DNA from: an uncultured Coriobacteriaceae bacterium
GTDB lineage: Bacteria; Actinomycetota; Coriobacteriia; Coriobacteriales; UMGS124
Assembly (NCBI GenBank): GCA_902783515.1
Contig: CACZRK010000403.1
Coordinates: 1-15,804, forward strand
DNA: 15,804 nucleotides
Direction of reading: 5' to 3'
Of this stretch, positions 1 to 7,855 are shown piece by piece (the stretch's first letter is position 1; each line of letters starts with the position of its first letter). Both the position numbers and the translations under genes were made by a program. The notes below the pieces were generated by a model that saw only the letters and a list, made by a program, of their open reading frames with translations, did no database searches and was not told where the DNA came from.

Positions 1-343
1 CGCGCAGCTCCATGAGGATGGGGATGAGCGTCCTCGCCTTCTCCGTGAGGCTGTACTCCACGCGCACGGGCATCTCCGGGTACTGGGCGCGCGCGACGAG
101 CCCGTCGGCCTCCAGTTCTCGCAGCGAGCCCGCAAGCATCGTGTTCGTGATGCCGAACACGAGCCGCCGCAGCTCGCCGTAGCGGAGCTCGTCGGCCTGC
201 GAGAGCGCCACGAGCAGCAGGATCTTCCACTTGCCGCCCACCGCGTCCAGCACGCGCCGCAGCGCGCACCCCTCCCCCGTCACGGACGGGTCCGCGCTCG
301 CCAAGCAGGGCGAGACTACGTCCCTCCTCGTCGACGTCGCCAT
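1..343 (-). CDS. HxlR-family winged-helix transcriptional regulator (C-terminus outside window)
   Basis: Reading leftward from the ATG at 343-341, 114 residues are visible and the frame runs off the window edge, so the C-terminus is missing. Residues 26-44 (Cys, then DAVGGKWKILLL) match the opening helix of HxlR proteins. Residues 55-88 (RYGELRR, ITNTMLAGSLRELEADGLV) are the helix-turn-helix, and residues 90-112 the wing and following helix (VEYSLTEKA). A GAGAGAGGGG ribosome site precedes the ATG. HxlR proteins are small dimeric DNA-binding proteins, several of which sense electrophile, quinone or disulfide stress through an N-terminal cysteine; C13 and C26 are the candidates here. It is divergent from the thioredoxin gene across about 218 bases, which suggests, as inference, that it controls the thioredoxin, itself, or both. 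The family is secure; the signal is unknown. Confidence 0.9.
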   Translation of the reverse strand, partial: MATSTRRDVVSPCLASADPSVTGEGCALRRVLDAVGGKWKILLLVALSQADELRYGELRRLVFGITNTMLAGSLRELEADGLVARAQYPEMPVRVEYSLTEKARTLIPILMELR

Positions 344-422
344 CTCCGCACGCCCCTCTCTCTCCGTCGCGCGCGCCGCGGGAGCTCCCGCCAGCCCGCC
401 GCAAGCTGCCCGCCGCTAGTCA

Positions 423-435
423 GGTATTCCGTACC
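423..435. promoter_or_regulatory. Small dyad in the hxlR/trx divergent intergenic region, possible operator
   Basis: The inverted repeat GGTA-TTCCG-TACC lies between the divergent HxlR and thioredoxin genes. Further GTAC/TAC and GTA triplets follow up to about 480. Operators of HxlR regulators often contain spaced TAC/GTA half-sites, so this is a plausible binding site, but the arms are only 4 bases and no clear -35/-10 pair could be assigned. Confidence 0.25.
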
Positions 436-561
436 ACATACAGCAAAACTGCGTACTTGCTCAGAATTGTAGACCATCTAGAGTGTAGGCCAACAAACAC
501 GAGCGCCCGTCACGACGCGGCACGTCCGCCGACGCGGGCGCACAGGAGAAGGGATCCCACC

Positions 562-882
562 ATGGAGTACACGTTCACCGAGAAGAACTTCCAGTCCGAG
601 GTGCTGGAGAGCGACGTCCCCGTCCTCATCGACTTCTACGCCGACTGGTGCGGTCCCTGCAAGATGATGATGCCGGTCGTGGCGCAGCTCGCGCAGGAGT
701 TCGAGGGACGCATGAAGGTCGGCAGGATCAACTCCGACGCCGAGCCCGCGCTCGCCCGCCGGTTCAAGGTCATGAGCATCCCGAGCTTCTTCATCGTCAA
801 GAACGGCCACGTCGTGGACGAGATGGTCGGCGCCATGCCCAAGGAGAGGCTCGCCCAGCGCATGGAGGCGCAGCTCGTGTAA
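562..882 (+). CDS. trxA: Thioredoxin
   Basis: This 106-residue protein is close to the normal thioredoxin length. It has the redox-active WCGPC motif at residues 29-33 and the cis-proline loop SIP at 72-74. The strand before the active site (VPVLIDFYADW) and the C-terminal GAMPKERLAQ helix are also typical. It is a cytoplasmic thiol-disulfide reductant for enzymes such as ribonucleotide reductase and peroxiredoxins. The ATG at 562 is preferred over upstream in-frame starts because AGGAGAAGG at 544-552 is a good ribosome site and everything upstream is non-thioredoxin sequence. It is divergent from an HxlR regulator, a frequent redox-sensor pairing. Several thioredoxin copies per genome are common, so the symbol gives the family rather than proving it is the main copy. 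Confidence 0.93.
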   Translation: MEYTFTEKNFQSEVLESDVPVLIDFYADWCGPCKMMMPVVAQLAQEFEGRMKVGRINSDAEPALARRFKVMSIPSFFIVKNGHVVDEMVGAMPKERLAQRMEAQLV

Positions 883-959
883 CGGACGCCGCGAGGATCG
901 GGCCGCTCGCATGAGACGTCAGCGGCGAGCACTCGGCGCGTCAAGGCAAACGGGACCGA

Positions 960-982
960 GGGCGCGCGATCCCCGCGCGCCC
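960..982 (+). terminator. GC-rich hairpin downstream of thioredoxin
   Basis: A perfect 9-bp stem (960-968 with 974-982, GGGCGCGCG) has a 5-base loop and lies about 80 bases after the thioredoxin stop. It lacks a T-run, so termination is likely but unproven. It sits just before the candidate promoter of the next gene. Confidence 0.4.
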
Positions 983-995
983 CGGCACCCCGCCG

Positions 996-1004
996 TGCTA
1001 CCGT
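996..1004 (+). promoter_or_regulatory. Candidate extended -10 promoter for the DUF3267 gene
   Basis: TGCTACCGT fits an extended -10 element (TGn followed by TAnnnT) and is placed so that transcription would begin near 1011, just ahead of both possible start codons. No convincing -35 was found. Confidence 0.35.
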
Positions 1005-1023
1005 TTCGCGCGAGGGGCCGCGC

Positions 1024-1731
1024 ATGCACACGCACGCTTGGCCCGCGACCGGACACACGGGAGGCGACGACGTGCGGCACGATCACGACGAGCGCGGGAC
1101 AAGGCGTCGCCGGAGGCTCACCCAGGCGGAGGAGCGGCGGCTCCGGAGGTTCGAGGGAATCGCCGCCGACCTGCAGGCGCAGGGATACGAACGGGTCGAG
1201 CTGACAGTCGGCCTGCTGCAGGCGAACATCTTCGCGCTCGCGCTCGCAGTGCCCCTGTGCGTCGGGGCGACCTTCGCGTTCATGCTGCTCCACCCGGACG
1301 TCACCCTGTTCTTTGACCTCAGGCCGCCGCAGCTCGCCGCAGACCTCGCGATCCTGCTCGCCCTCGTCGTGACGCACGAGCTCATCCACGGCGTCACGTG
1401 GGGCCGCTTCGCGCGTGGCGGGCTGCGGGACGTCGAGTTCGGCTTCGTCGCGCGCTACCTGTCGCCGTACTGCACCTGCACGACGCCGCTGCCCCGGCGC
1501 GCGTACCTGCTCGGCGGCCTCATGCCGCTGATCGTGCTGGGGCTGGTCCCCCTGTGCGTCGCCCTCGCGGCCGGGTCGCCGCCGCTGCTCGCCATCGGCG
1601 TGCTCATGACCCTGGCGGCCGGTGGGGACATGCTCGTCGTGCTCAGGGTCCTCGCGCATCGCACCGACGCCGTCGAGACGGTCGTCTATGACCACCCGAC
1701 GCAGGCGGGGTGCGTCGTGTTCGAGCGCTGA
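1024..1731 (+). CDS. DUF3267-type membrane zincin-like metalloprotease
   Basis: The 235-residue protein has a charged His/Arg-rich N-terminus (about 1-60) and roughly four hydrophobic segments (about 68-90, 103-117, 162-183, 187-208). It carries a zinc-protease signature HELIH at residues 118-122 inside a helix. A YCxCxxPL block (149-156), a GGD (200-202) that could supply a third metal ligand, and a closing DHPTQAGCVVFE match the DUF3267 putative zincin peptidase family as I know it. An integral-membrane protease is inferred; the substrate is unknown. The start is ambiguous. ATG at 1024 has GAGGGG at 1012-1017. The in-frame GTG at 1072 has a better GGGAGG at 1059-1064 and would remove 16 low-information residues. 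It is a single-gene unit converging on the flavin reductase. Confidence 0.8.
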   Translation: MHTHAWPATGHTGGDDVRHDHDERGTRRRRRLTQAEERRLRRFEGIAADLQAQGYERVELTVGLLQANIFALALAVPLCVGATFAFMLLHPDVTLFFDLRPPQLAADLAILLALVVTHELIHGVTWGRFARGGLRDVEFGFVARYLSPYCTCTTPLPRRAYLLGGLMPLIVLGLVPLCVALAAGSPPLLAIGVLMTLAAGGDMLVVLRVLAHRTDAVETVVYDHPTQAGCVVFER

Positions 1732-1738
1732 GCCGCCG

Positions 1739-1778
1739 GGCAGGCGGGTGCCGCGGTCCCTCGCGGCGCCCGCCTGCC
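1739..1778. terminator. 17-bp GC hairpin between convergent genes (bidirectional terminator candidate)
   Basis: The arms 1739-1755 and 1762-1778 pair over 17 positions with a single G-T wobble and a 6-base loop. The hairpin starts eight bases after the DUF3267 stop. There is no T-run on either strand, but position and stability suggest a shared terminator for the two converging transcripts. Confidence 0.6.
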
Positions 1779-1790
1779 GCCCACGTCCGC

Positions 1791-1826
1791 CGTGACGTGA
1801 CCGAGCTTCGCGCCGTCACGTCACGC
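1791..1826. repeat. Second inverted repeat in the same convergent intergenic
   Basis: CGTGACGTGA at 1791-1800 is matched perfectly by TCACGTCACG at 1816-1825 (11 bp if the adjoining C/G pair is counted), with a loop of about 14 bases. It lies between the first hairpin and the stop codon of the minus-strand reductase. It could terminate the reductase transcript or be a protein site. Confidence 0.5.
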
Positions 1827-1867
1827 GCCACACCGCCTCGCCCGTCTCGCGGCGCTCCGTCTCGACG

Positions 1868-4171
1868 CTAGATGGCCCGCGCCGCCAGGTTCGCGCTCAG
1901 GATCGCCTCGGCGATGTTCCACGGGTCGGCGCAGTCGCCCACGGCGACGGCCTTGACGCCCGTGCCGGCAAGGGCGTCGGCGAGCGACGTGTCGGCGACC
2001 AGGTCGCTCATGTCAACAACGACGTCGGCCGGCACCTCGCGGGTGACGCCCGCATCGGCATCCGTGAACGTCACGACGCCGTCGCCGACCGCGACGTCGG
2101 CCGCGCCCGGCCAGATGCGCACGCCGTTGCTCGTGAGCGCGTTACGCACGAAGCCGCGCACGTTCACGGAGTGCCCCTTCTCGAACAGCTCCATCGGGTC
2201 AGGCGTGACGATGGTGACCGCGTTGCCCATCGCGAGCAGGTACGTCGCCGTGTCGACCGCACGGGCGCTGCCGCCCAGCACCACGATCCGCCGACCCGCG
2301 CCAAGACCGGGCACGTCGGCAAACGTCGCGACCTCGGTGCCCGCGGTGGGTGTCAGCGCATGGGTGGGCTCCACGCCACCGGTGGCCTGGATCACGACGT
2401 CGGGCTTCTCGGCGTCGATGAGGTCGGGCGTGACCTCGGTCCCCGTGACCACCTTGACGCCGCAGACCTCAAGCTCGCGCGCGAGGTAGGTGGCGAGCCT
2501 GCCCAGGTTCTCATGCGGCCCCTTGATCGCCTCGGCGATCGGCAGCAGGCCGCCCAGCTCGTCGGCGCGCTCGTAGAGCGTGACCTCATGGCCGCGCTGC
2601 GCCGCGACGCGGGCAGCCTCCATGCCGGCGGGGCCACCGCCGACGACCATCACGCGCAGGGGCTTCTCGGCGGGTGCTGGATCGTAGCCCTCGGGCATCG
2701 TGGGGCCGTACGCGCGCCAGTTGGCGGCGTTCACGCGGCAGTGCTCGAACGCAACGGTGCCGTTCTTGTCCGGATCGTAGAAGCAGTGCAGGCAACGGGT
2801 GCAGGGCGCAATCTCGTCGATGCGCCCCTCGCGCAGCTTGTTCACGTATGCGGGATCAACGCACAGCGGGCGGTTCATCATGAGGAAGTCGAGTTTGCCC
2901 GAAGCAAGCGCGTCCTCAAAATAGTCGGGCGCCTGTGCGGGATCCATGTAGGTCGCTGCCCCGACGGGGATCGTGACGGCCTCCCGCACCTTGGCCGCGA
3001 TGTCTATGGCCAGCCCGCACCCCGAGTGGTCGCCACGGACGAGCCCCTGGAAGTGGCGCGAGAAGTCCAGGCGACCGCTGCGCGAGTCCATGCCCTCCAG
3101 GCCGCGCGCGCAGAAGTACAGGTCGCCGGCGAACTGCGCGATGTGCGTGTAGCCGGGCCCGATGCGCACGTGCAGGCTGTCGACGCCCGCGTCCTGCAGG
3201 ATCCGCGCGATGGCCTGCGTCTCCTCGATCGTCGTGAAGCCCGCGTCGTTGCCCAGGTCGTCGTCGTTCTCCTCGACGCCGTTGATGAGGGCCTGCACGA
3301 CGAAGTCGTCGCCGCACGCCGCCTTGATGCCCCGGATGGTCTCAACGGCCCAGCGCGTGCGGCTCTCCAGCGTCTGCGGACCGTATTCGTCGGTGCGGTT
3401 GTTGCGCACGCGGCTCAGGAACGATTGGCCGACGTTGTTCGCCGCCATGTTGAGCTCGATGGCGTCAAAGCCGTTGGCCTGCAGCCTCTGGGCAAGCTGG
3501 ATCACGGCCTGCTGCCAGCCACGGACCTCCTCGGTCGTGTAGTCGCCAACGAACGGCGCCGTGTAGTCCAGCGGGCCGATCGGCGCGCCCATCGTGTCAA
3601 ACTGATAGCCGATCATCACGGCGCCGTCGGCGCGCAACGCGTCGGTGAGCCCCTGCCAGTCATACAGGTCAAAGTCCTGCTTGAGGGGGCTGGCCGTCAT
3701 GTCCCAGAAATTTGCCGCGTCCTCGATCCATATGCACTCGACGCCGCCCTTGGCCATGCGCTCGTAATACGCGAAGTATTCGTCGGGGTTGTTGGCAAAG
3801 AACGCAAGTTGGAATGCCGCCGACTTCACCATTCTGTGATGGAATGTGAATTTACCAATTGAGAAATTGGAGAACAACGTCGTCTTCGAGAAGTCAGTGA
3901 TCGAGCAGCCCGTGTAGTCGTAGTCCTGCGGGTTCAGGTCGACCGGCGCTCCTATCCCGCGCGCGTCCGCCGTGCCGCCCGCAGTGCTTGCCGTGCCCGT
4001 TGCCTTCCGCGCGCTCGCGGCCACGTCCTTGGTATCGCTCACCACCGTCGCCGCCCGAGCATCGCGCACGACGCTGAGCGCGCCTGCCGCGGTGGCGCCG
4101 AGCATGGCGCCCTCGACGAACTGACGACGGCTGACGGGCGCAACGCATGCCCGTGAAGTCTTGTCTTCCAT
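1868..4171 (-). CDS. Tat-exported FMN/4Fe-4S/FAD old-yellow-enzyme-type reductase (2,4-dienoyl-CoA reductase/BaiCD architecture)
   Basis: The protein has 767 residues. Residues 14-18 (SRRQF), a hydrophobic stretch and ARA at 38-40 form a Tat signal, implying export folded with cofactors. Residues about 95-440 are an FMN TIM barrel with the old-yellow-enzyme block FLS...NNRTDEYG (TDEYG at 260-264). Cysteines 457, 460, 463 and 478 would hold the 4Fe-4S cluster. A FAD Rossmann motif GGGPAG is at 511-516, and a second, degenerate nucleotide site (GGSARA) at 633-638. Family members reduce activated C=C bonds of enoates or steroid-like substrates. An exported copy suggests use of an external electron acceptor (inference). 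GGGGAGGGG precedes the ATG. A LysR gene lies 156 bases upstream on the same strand. The substrate cannot be named. The Cys spacing differs from the classical pattern. Confidence 0.88.
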   Translation of the reverse strand: MEDKTSRACVAPVSRRQFVEGAMLGATAAGALSVVRDARAATVVSDTKDVAASARKATGTASTAGGTADARGIGAPVDLNPQDYDYTGCSITDFSKTTLFSNFSIGKFTFHHRMVKSAAFQLAFFANNPDEYFAYYERMAKGGVECIWIEDAANFWDMTASPLKQDFDLYDWQGLTDALRADGAVMIGYQFDTMGAPIGPLDYTAPFVGDYTTEEVRGWQQAVIQLAQRLQANGFDAIELNMAANNVGQSFLSRVRNNRTDEYGPQTLESRTRWAVETIRGIKAACGDDFVVQALINGVEENDDDLGNDAGFTTIEETQAIARILQDAGVDSLHVRIGPGYTHIAQFAGDLYFCARGLEGMDSRSGRLDFSRHFQGLVRGDHSGCGLAIDIAAKVREAVTIPVGAATYMDPAQAPDYFEDALASGKLDFLMMNRPLCVDPAYVNKLREGRIDEIAPCTRCLHCFYDPDKNGTVAFEHCRVNAANWRAYGPTMPEGYDPAPAEKPLRVMVVGGGPAGMEAARVAAQRGHEVTLYERADELGGLLPIAEAIKGPHENLGRLATYLARELEVCGVKVVTGTEVTPDLIDAEKPDVVIQATGGVEPTHALTPTAGTEVATFADVPGLGAGRRIVVLGGSARAVDTATYLLAMGNAVTIVTPDPMELFEKGHSVNVRGFVRNALTSNGVRIWPGAADVAVGDGVVTFTDADAGVTREVPADVVVDMSDLVADTSLADALAGTGVKAVAVGDCADPWNIAEAILSANLAARAI

Positions 4172-4306
4172 CTGCGTCCCCTCCCCTTGTCCGCGTCACA
4201 CCCCCGTGCGACGCGACGTCGCCGGCGCGTCCCCCTGACGCGCGGCTACCTCCCTTCGCATTCAACCATGCGTGCCTATTGTGAGGAAGCAGCGATTCGG
4301 AGACGG

Positions 4307-4328
4307 GGCGCAATCTGTGCGTTGCGCC
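4307..4328 (-). promoter_or_regulatory. Inverted repeat overlapping the LysR stop, upstream of the reductase
   Basis: GGCGCAA (4307-4313) and TTGCGCC (4322-4328) form a 7-bp dyad with an 8-base spacer at the head of the 156-base gap between the LysR gene and the reductase. It could be a weak terminator or a LysR-type binding site for the reductase promoter. The sequence does not decide between these. Confidence 0.3.
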
Positions 4329-5383
4329 TATGCGCCCTGTGCGAGCTCAGCGCGCATGAAGGCGGCGAGGTCACGCGCAACCGGAGCACTTGCGTCAGCC
4401 GCCTGATACGTCACGCCGACCTCCCATGCCGGCGCGTCATCGCCCGTCAGGTCGATGACCACGTGCGTCGCGTCACCAAACTTGCGATGCGCCCCGGTCG
4501 CCTCCACGATGACGCCGCCCAGACCAGCCTCCATCGCCTCCGTGGCGAGGGCCGTGTCCGCGCAGTCATAGGCGAGCTCTATGCTCACGCCCCTTCTCGC
4601 GAGGTACGGCACGATCTCACGCTCCACCCGGTTCCGAGGGCTCACGCCATAGACGCGGTGGCCGTCCAGAAGCGCGACTGGGTCTGCGGCTCGATCCTGC
4701 GGCACAGCGGAAGTCCGCGCACCATCCAGGCGCTCGCAGCCCATGCGCGCCTCATCCCATGCGTCGTCCCTCTTACCGCCACGAACATCGTCGGGGCAGA
4801 TCGCGTCTTCGCAAACAGGCAGGTCAAGACCCGCGCGAGCGTACACGATTGACAGGCGGCCGCGCAGCACGCGCTCATAGCGGACGGTCGCGCAAAACGC
4901 GCCGTCAACGAACCCGTCTTCTGCCGCGTCGCTCGGCTGCAGCGGACTCGCGATCAGTGCGTTGACCTCCCCCGCAAGAAACCACGCGCGGGCGGCGTCT
5001 GCCGGCAGAACGGTGCTGACCACCTCGATGCCCGGCCGCGCCCGCCGGTATCGTCCCAGGACGCCGACAGGCAGGGTCAGCATCGCGCCGGCCTCGGCGG
5101 CAAGCGTGATCGCACCAACGAGCTCCGTCGCGCACCTTCTCGCCTCACGACTTATCGACGCCTGCTCCTCAAGCATGCGCTTAGCGTGTGGATAGATGGA
5201 CGAGCCGAGCTGCGTCGGGCGCAGACCACGTGCCTCGCGCTCAAAGAGTGTCCCGATCTCCGACTCGAGGCGCCCCACCGTCTTGCTGAACGCCTGTCTG
5301 CTCATGAAAAGCTTCTGCGCCGCCACGGTGAATGAGCCGCATTCGTATGCGCGCACGAAGGCCTCGATCTCCCGAAGCTCCAT
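4328..5383 (-). CDS. LysR-family transcriptional regulator
   Basis: The 351-residue protein starts at the ATG 5383-5381, behind GGGAGAG. The N-terminus is a standard LysR winged helix: MELREIEAFVRAYECGSFTVAAQKL, then SRQAFSKTVGRLE (residues about 1-60) with an FEREARGLRPTQLG wing. The rest is a periplasmic-binding-like effector domain, less conserved and slightly longer than the roughly 300-residue family average. Longer upstream readings of the frame overlap the EamA gene and are rejected. The gene begins 23 bases after the EamA stop, so it probably shares a transcript with EamA and the nitroreductase. It precedes the Tat reductase on the same strand, the usual arrangement of LysR genes with flavin reductases in these bacteria. 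The effector is unknown; control of the reductase is inferred from position. Confidence 0.9.
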   Translation of the reverse strand: MELREIEAFVRAYECGSFTVAAQKLFMSRQAFSKTVGRLESEIGTLFEREARGLRPTQLGSSIYPHAKRMLEEQASISREARRCATELVGAITLAAEAGAMLTLPVGVLGRYRRARPGIEVVSTVLPADAARAWFLAGEVNALIASPLQPSDAAEDGFVDGAFCATVRYERVLRGRLSIVYARAGLDLPVCEDAICPDDVRGGKRDDAWDEARMGCERLDGARTSAVPQDRAADPVALLDGHRVYGVSPRNRVEREIVPYLARRGVSIELAYDCADTALATEAMEAGLGGVIVEATGAHRKFGDATHVVIDLTGDDAPAWEVGVTYQAADASAPVARDLAAFMRAELAQGA

Positions 5384-5406
5384 TCTGCTCTCCCGTCTCG
5401 CCCCGA

Positions 5407-6369
5407 TCAGCGCGCGGTGAGGAACACCGTCGTCATGATCAGCGCGAACCCGACGAAGTCCGTCGGCAGAAACACCTGGCCGAGCCATGCCGCTGAGGTC
5501 ACCAGCGCCACGACCGGCTCGACGGCCGCAAGCAGCGCGGCGCGCATCGGGCCCGCCTCTCGCGCGGCGCGCACGTACAGCGCATACGCCCCGAACGTGC
5601 CGATCACGACGACGAACGCGAGCAGCAGCCAACCGACCAGGTCAAGCGACGGCGCGTGCTCCCACGGCCGCACGAATGCCGTGAGCACGATGCCGCCCAT
5701 GAGCATCGCGAACGCGTTCGTCACGAAGCTGGGGATCACCTCAAGCGAGCGTGCCGGTAGGATCGAGATGAGCGCCGTCGCCAAGCCCGCGGCGACTCCC
5801 CATGCGATGCCCGCAACCGGCACGACGAACCCCGTCGGGTCACCGCCCGTTGCAAGCAGGTAGATACCCGCAAGTGCGAGCACCACGCTCACCGTCTCCA
5901 GCCCCCGCGGCAGGCGTCGATGCGACACGCAGGTGTAGAGCAGCAGGAAGAGCAGGCTGCTGTTCTCCAGCACCGTCGCCGTGGCGGCGTTCGTCATGTC
6001 AATGGCCTCAAGGTATCCGATCTGCGAGAGCAGGATGCCGCACAGGCCGTACGCGGCGATCGCGCCGAGCAGGCGCGGACTCCTGGCGCAGGCACGAACC
6101 TTGTCAGGCGTCGTCATAAGCGCGGCGATCATGAAGAGCACGCATGCCCCGAGCTGCCGCGCACTCGAGAGCCACAGCGGGTCGATCGCGTACGCCTCCA
6201 TGAGACACTTCGACGCTGTGCCAGACAGTCCGAAGCACACGCCGCTCACCAGCGCCAAGACGCTGCCGCGAATCACGCGTGCCCGCGTCGACGCGTGCGC
6301 GGCTGGCGTTGCCTCCGTCCTCATCGACACGGTGCCGGGCGCTTCTGTCGACTCGTCCTCCCGACTCAC
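5407..6369 (-). CDS. EamA/DMT-superfamily membrane transporter
   Basis: The 320-residue, strongly hydrophobic protein has about ten predicted membrane helices arranged as two EamA repeats. These open with GSVLALVSGVCFGLSGTASKCL (about 35-56) and PVAGIAWGVAAGLATALISI (about 183-202). The second repeat ends with the typical AALLAAVEPVVALVTSAAWLGQ segment. Members export small metabolites or amino acids; the substrate cannot be read from sequence. The start is a GTG at 6369-6367, preceded by GGAG, overlapping the nitroreductase stop in a GTGA tetranucleotide. This implies translational coupling. The first 30 residues are hydrophilic and not conserved, so a start a few codons later is possible. 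LysR follows 23 bases downstream. Confidence 0.88.
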   Translation of the reverse strand: MSREDESTEAPGTVSMRTEATPAAHASTRARVIRGSVLALVSGVCFGLSGTASKCLMEAYAIDPLWLSSARQLGACVLFMIAALMTTPDKVRACARSPRLLGAIAAYGLCGILLSQIGYLEAIDMTNAATATVLENSSLLFLLLYTCVSHRRLPRGLETVSVVLALAGIYLLATGGDPTGFVVPVAGIAWGVAAGLATALISILPARSLEVIPSFVTNAFAMLMGGIVLTAFVRPWEHAPSLDLVGWLLLAFVVVIGTFGAYALYVRAAREAGPMRAALLAAVEPVVALVTSAAWLGQVFLPTDFVGFALIMTTVFLTAR

Positions 6370-6920
6370 GCCCGCTCTCCGTCAACCCAGCTCACGCGCG
6401 ACTCGTCATAGCGGTCAGCACCCTTCGCATGGACCTCGCTCGCCGGCGTCCCGATTGCGATGAGGCAGAACGCCTCAAGGCCATCGCCGAGGCCCAGCAC
6501 CTCGCGTGCCGCCTGCATGCGCTCCGGTTCGGGATAGATGGCCTGCCATACCGCGCCGAGGCCAAGACGCGTCGCCTCCAGCAGGATGTTCTCCACGCAG
6601 GCACCCATGTCCTGGCTCGCGCACCCCGGGAACCGCAGCCCCTGCGTCCGCAGGCACGGCACGATGCAGCACGGCGCCTTTGCCGTCGGCTTCGCATACG
6701 GGCTGCATCCGGCCAGCTTCGCGAGCATCTGAGGGTCGCGCACGACGTAGAACTCCCACGGCTGCTGGTTGCCGGCAGACGGCGCCGCCATCGCCGCTCG
6801 CAGCAGCAGCCGCGCCTGCTCGTCGCTGACGGGCGCATCGGTGAATGCGCGCACGCTCGCACGCTCAAAGATCACGTCCCGGCCATTCGTGTCCTTCTCG
6901 ACATCTGCGCTCATGTTCAT
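6366..6920 (-). CDS. Nitroreductase-family FMN oxidoreductase
   Basis: This 184-residue protein has the nitroreductase fold signatures. FMN-binding R20-S22-R24 sits in RASVRAF, followed by AAPSAGNQQPWEFYVV (45-60), QDMGACVENILLEATRLGLGAVW (103-125) and a closing RYDESRV block. Family enzymes use NAD(P)H and FMN to reduce nitroaromatics, quinones or enones; the natural substrate is unknown. Two starts lie three residues apart (ATG AAC ATG). GGAGGGGG upstream fits either. It is first in a minus-strand unit with the EamA transporter (4-base overlap) and LysR. A region with several cysteines (C72, C84, C85, C89, C100) resembles the Cys-rich middle of some anaerobe nitroreductases, but no ferredoxin domain is present. 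Confidence 0.9.
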   Translation of the reverse strand: MNMSADVEKDTNGRDVIFERASVRAFTDAPVSDEQARLLLRAAMAAPSAGNQQPWEFYVVRDPQMLAKLAGCSPYAKPTAKAPCCIVPCLRTQGLRFPGCASQDMGACVENILLEATRLGLGAVWQAIYPEPERMQAAREVLGLGDGLEAFCLIAIGTPASEVHAKGADRYDESRVSWVDGERA

Positions 6921-6999
6921 ACCCCCTCCGTCACTGGCGTTCGTCGTGTCACACCTGCGGGCGTCGACTCGTCGCCAGCGTTGTCGTCATTACCTGGGA

Positions 7000-7005
7000 A
7001 GTATA
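7000..7005 (-). promoter_or_regulatory. Candidate -10 element for the nitroreductase-EamA-LysR unit
   Basis: On the minus strand TATACT is a close match to the -10 consensus, about 80 bases upstream of the nitroreductase start, in a gap otherwise poor in TA-rich words. No good -35 lies 16-18 bases further upstream. Confidence 0.35.
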
Positions 7006-7025
7006 GGCGAGATGTCGATGAGGCC

Positions 7026-7046
7026 GTGGCGTCACCCCCGCGCCAC
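7026..7046 (-). terminator. Hairpin at the end of the HAD gene
   Basis: GTGGCG (7026-7031) pairs with CGCCAC (7041-7046), with a 9-base loop, touching the HAD stop codon. There is no T-run, so it is only a possible terminator separating the HAD gene from the nitroreductase unit. Confidence 0.3.
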
Positions 7047-7855
7047 TATGCCTCGTGGGCGTCAAACTGACTGATCAGCTTGCGCAGCTCCGCCTGCACG
7101 GCATGATCGGCGTTCGTCCCGATGACGTTGCCGCTGATCTGCTTGATCGCGTAGCGCGCGTTGCTCATTGCCCGCGGATGCCCCACGTATCGCAGGATCT
7201 CGTAATCGTTCATCGAGTCGCCGAACGCCATGACGTCCTGCGGGTCAATCCCGTAGTGGTCAAGCACCTGCTCGATGCCCGACGCCTTTGAGACGCCCTG
7301 CTGGATGACGTCGATCCACCTCGTGCCCGACGGCGCGAAGACGAGGAGGTCGCCGAGCTCTCGCTGCAGCACGTACGCCATGTCCATGACATATTCCGCA
7401 TGATCGCAGAAAATGGAGACCTTCACGATGTTCACCTGCGGATTCGGCACGTCCCTCACGACGCAGGCGTCCCGCAGGTCCTTGTCGACCTCAACGTCAA
7501 AGCGAGAGCGGTCGTCCAGAAGGTAGCTCACGTGATCGTCAAACAGGGCGAGGTGCAGGCAGTCAAAGGTGTCGACGACCTGCTTCAGCCTTCGCAGCGT
7601 TCTGTGCGAGAACACCTCGCGATCAAGCAACTGCCCCTGCGTCACAACCTGTGCGCCGTTTGACGCTACAAAGTCGATCTGGTCAACAACCGGCGCAAAG
7701 AAGTTGCAGAGCGTGTCGAGCCGCCTGCCCGAGCTCGCCACGAAACGAATGTCGCGTGCGCGCAGCTCACGTATAAGGTCAAACGTCTCAGGTGGAACGC
7801 TCGAGTTCTGGTCGAGCAGCGTGCCATCCATATCCGACGCGATGAGCCGTATCAT
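7046..7855 (-). CDS. Cof-type HAD-IIB family phosphatase
   Basis: The 269-residue protein has all four HAD motifs. The nucleophile motif is DMDGTLLD (D8 and D10), motif II is VASSGRR (S41/S42), the motif III lysine is in GVSKASGI (K190), and motif IV is GDSMND (212-217). The long insert between motifs II and III is the C2b cap of the Cof/YidA class. These are cytoplasmic Mg-dependent phosphatases acting on sugar phosphates, nucleotide derivatives or cofactors such as pyridoxal phosphate or FMN. The substrate is not predictable. AAGGGGGC lies about 6 bases before the ATG. It is the last gene with ordinary flanking context before the AT-rich region and shows no sign of truncation. Confidence 0.93.
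   Translation of the reverse strand: MIRLIASDMDGTLLDQNSSVPPETFDLIRELRARDIRFVASSGRRLDTLCNFFAPVVDQIDFVASNGAQVVTQGQLLDREVFSHRTLRRLKQVVDTFDCLHLALFDDHVSYLLDDRSRFDVEVDKDLRDACVVRDVPNPQVNIVKVSIFCDHAEYVMDMAYVLQRELGDLLVFAPSGTRWIDVIQQGVSKASGIEQVLDHYGIDPQDVMAFGDSMNDYEILRYVGHPRAMSNARYAIKQISGNVIGTNADHAVQAELRKLISQFDAHEA

Noticed and set aside
2171..3862. Plus-strand frame of 563 codons
   Set aside because: It is antisense to the flavin reductase, whose domains and motifs are unambiguous; long antisense frames are expected in high-GC DNA.
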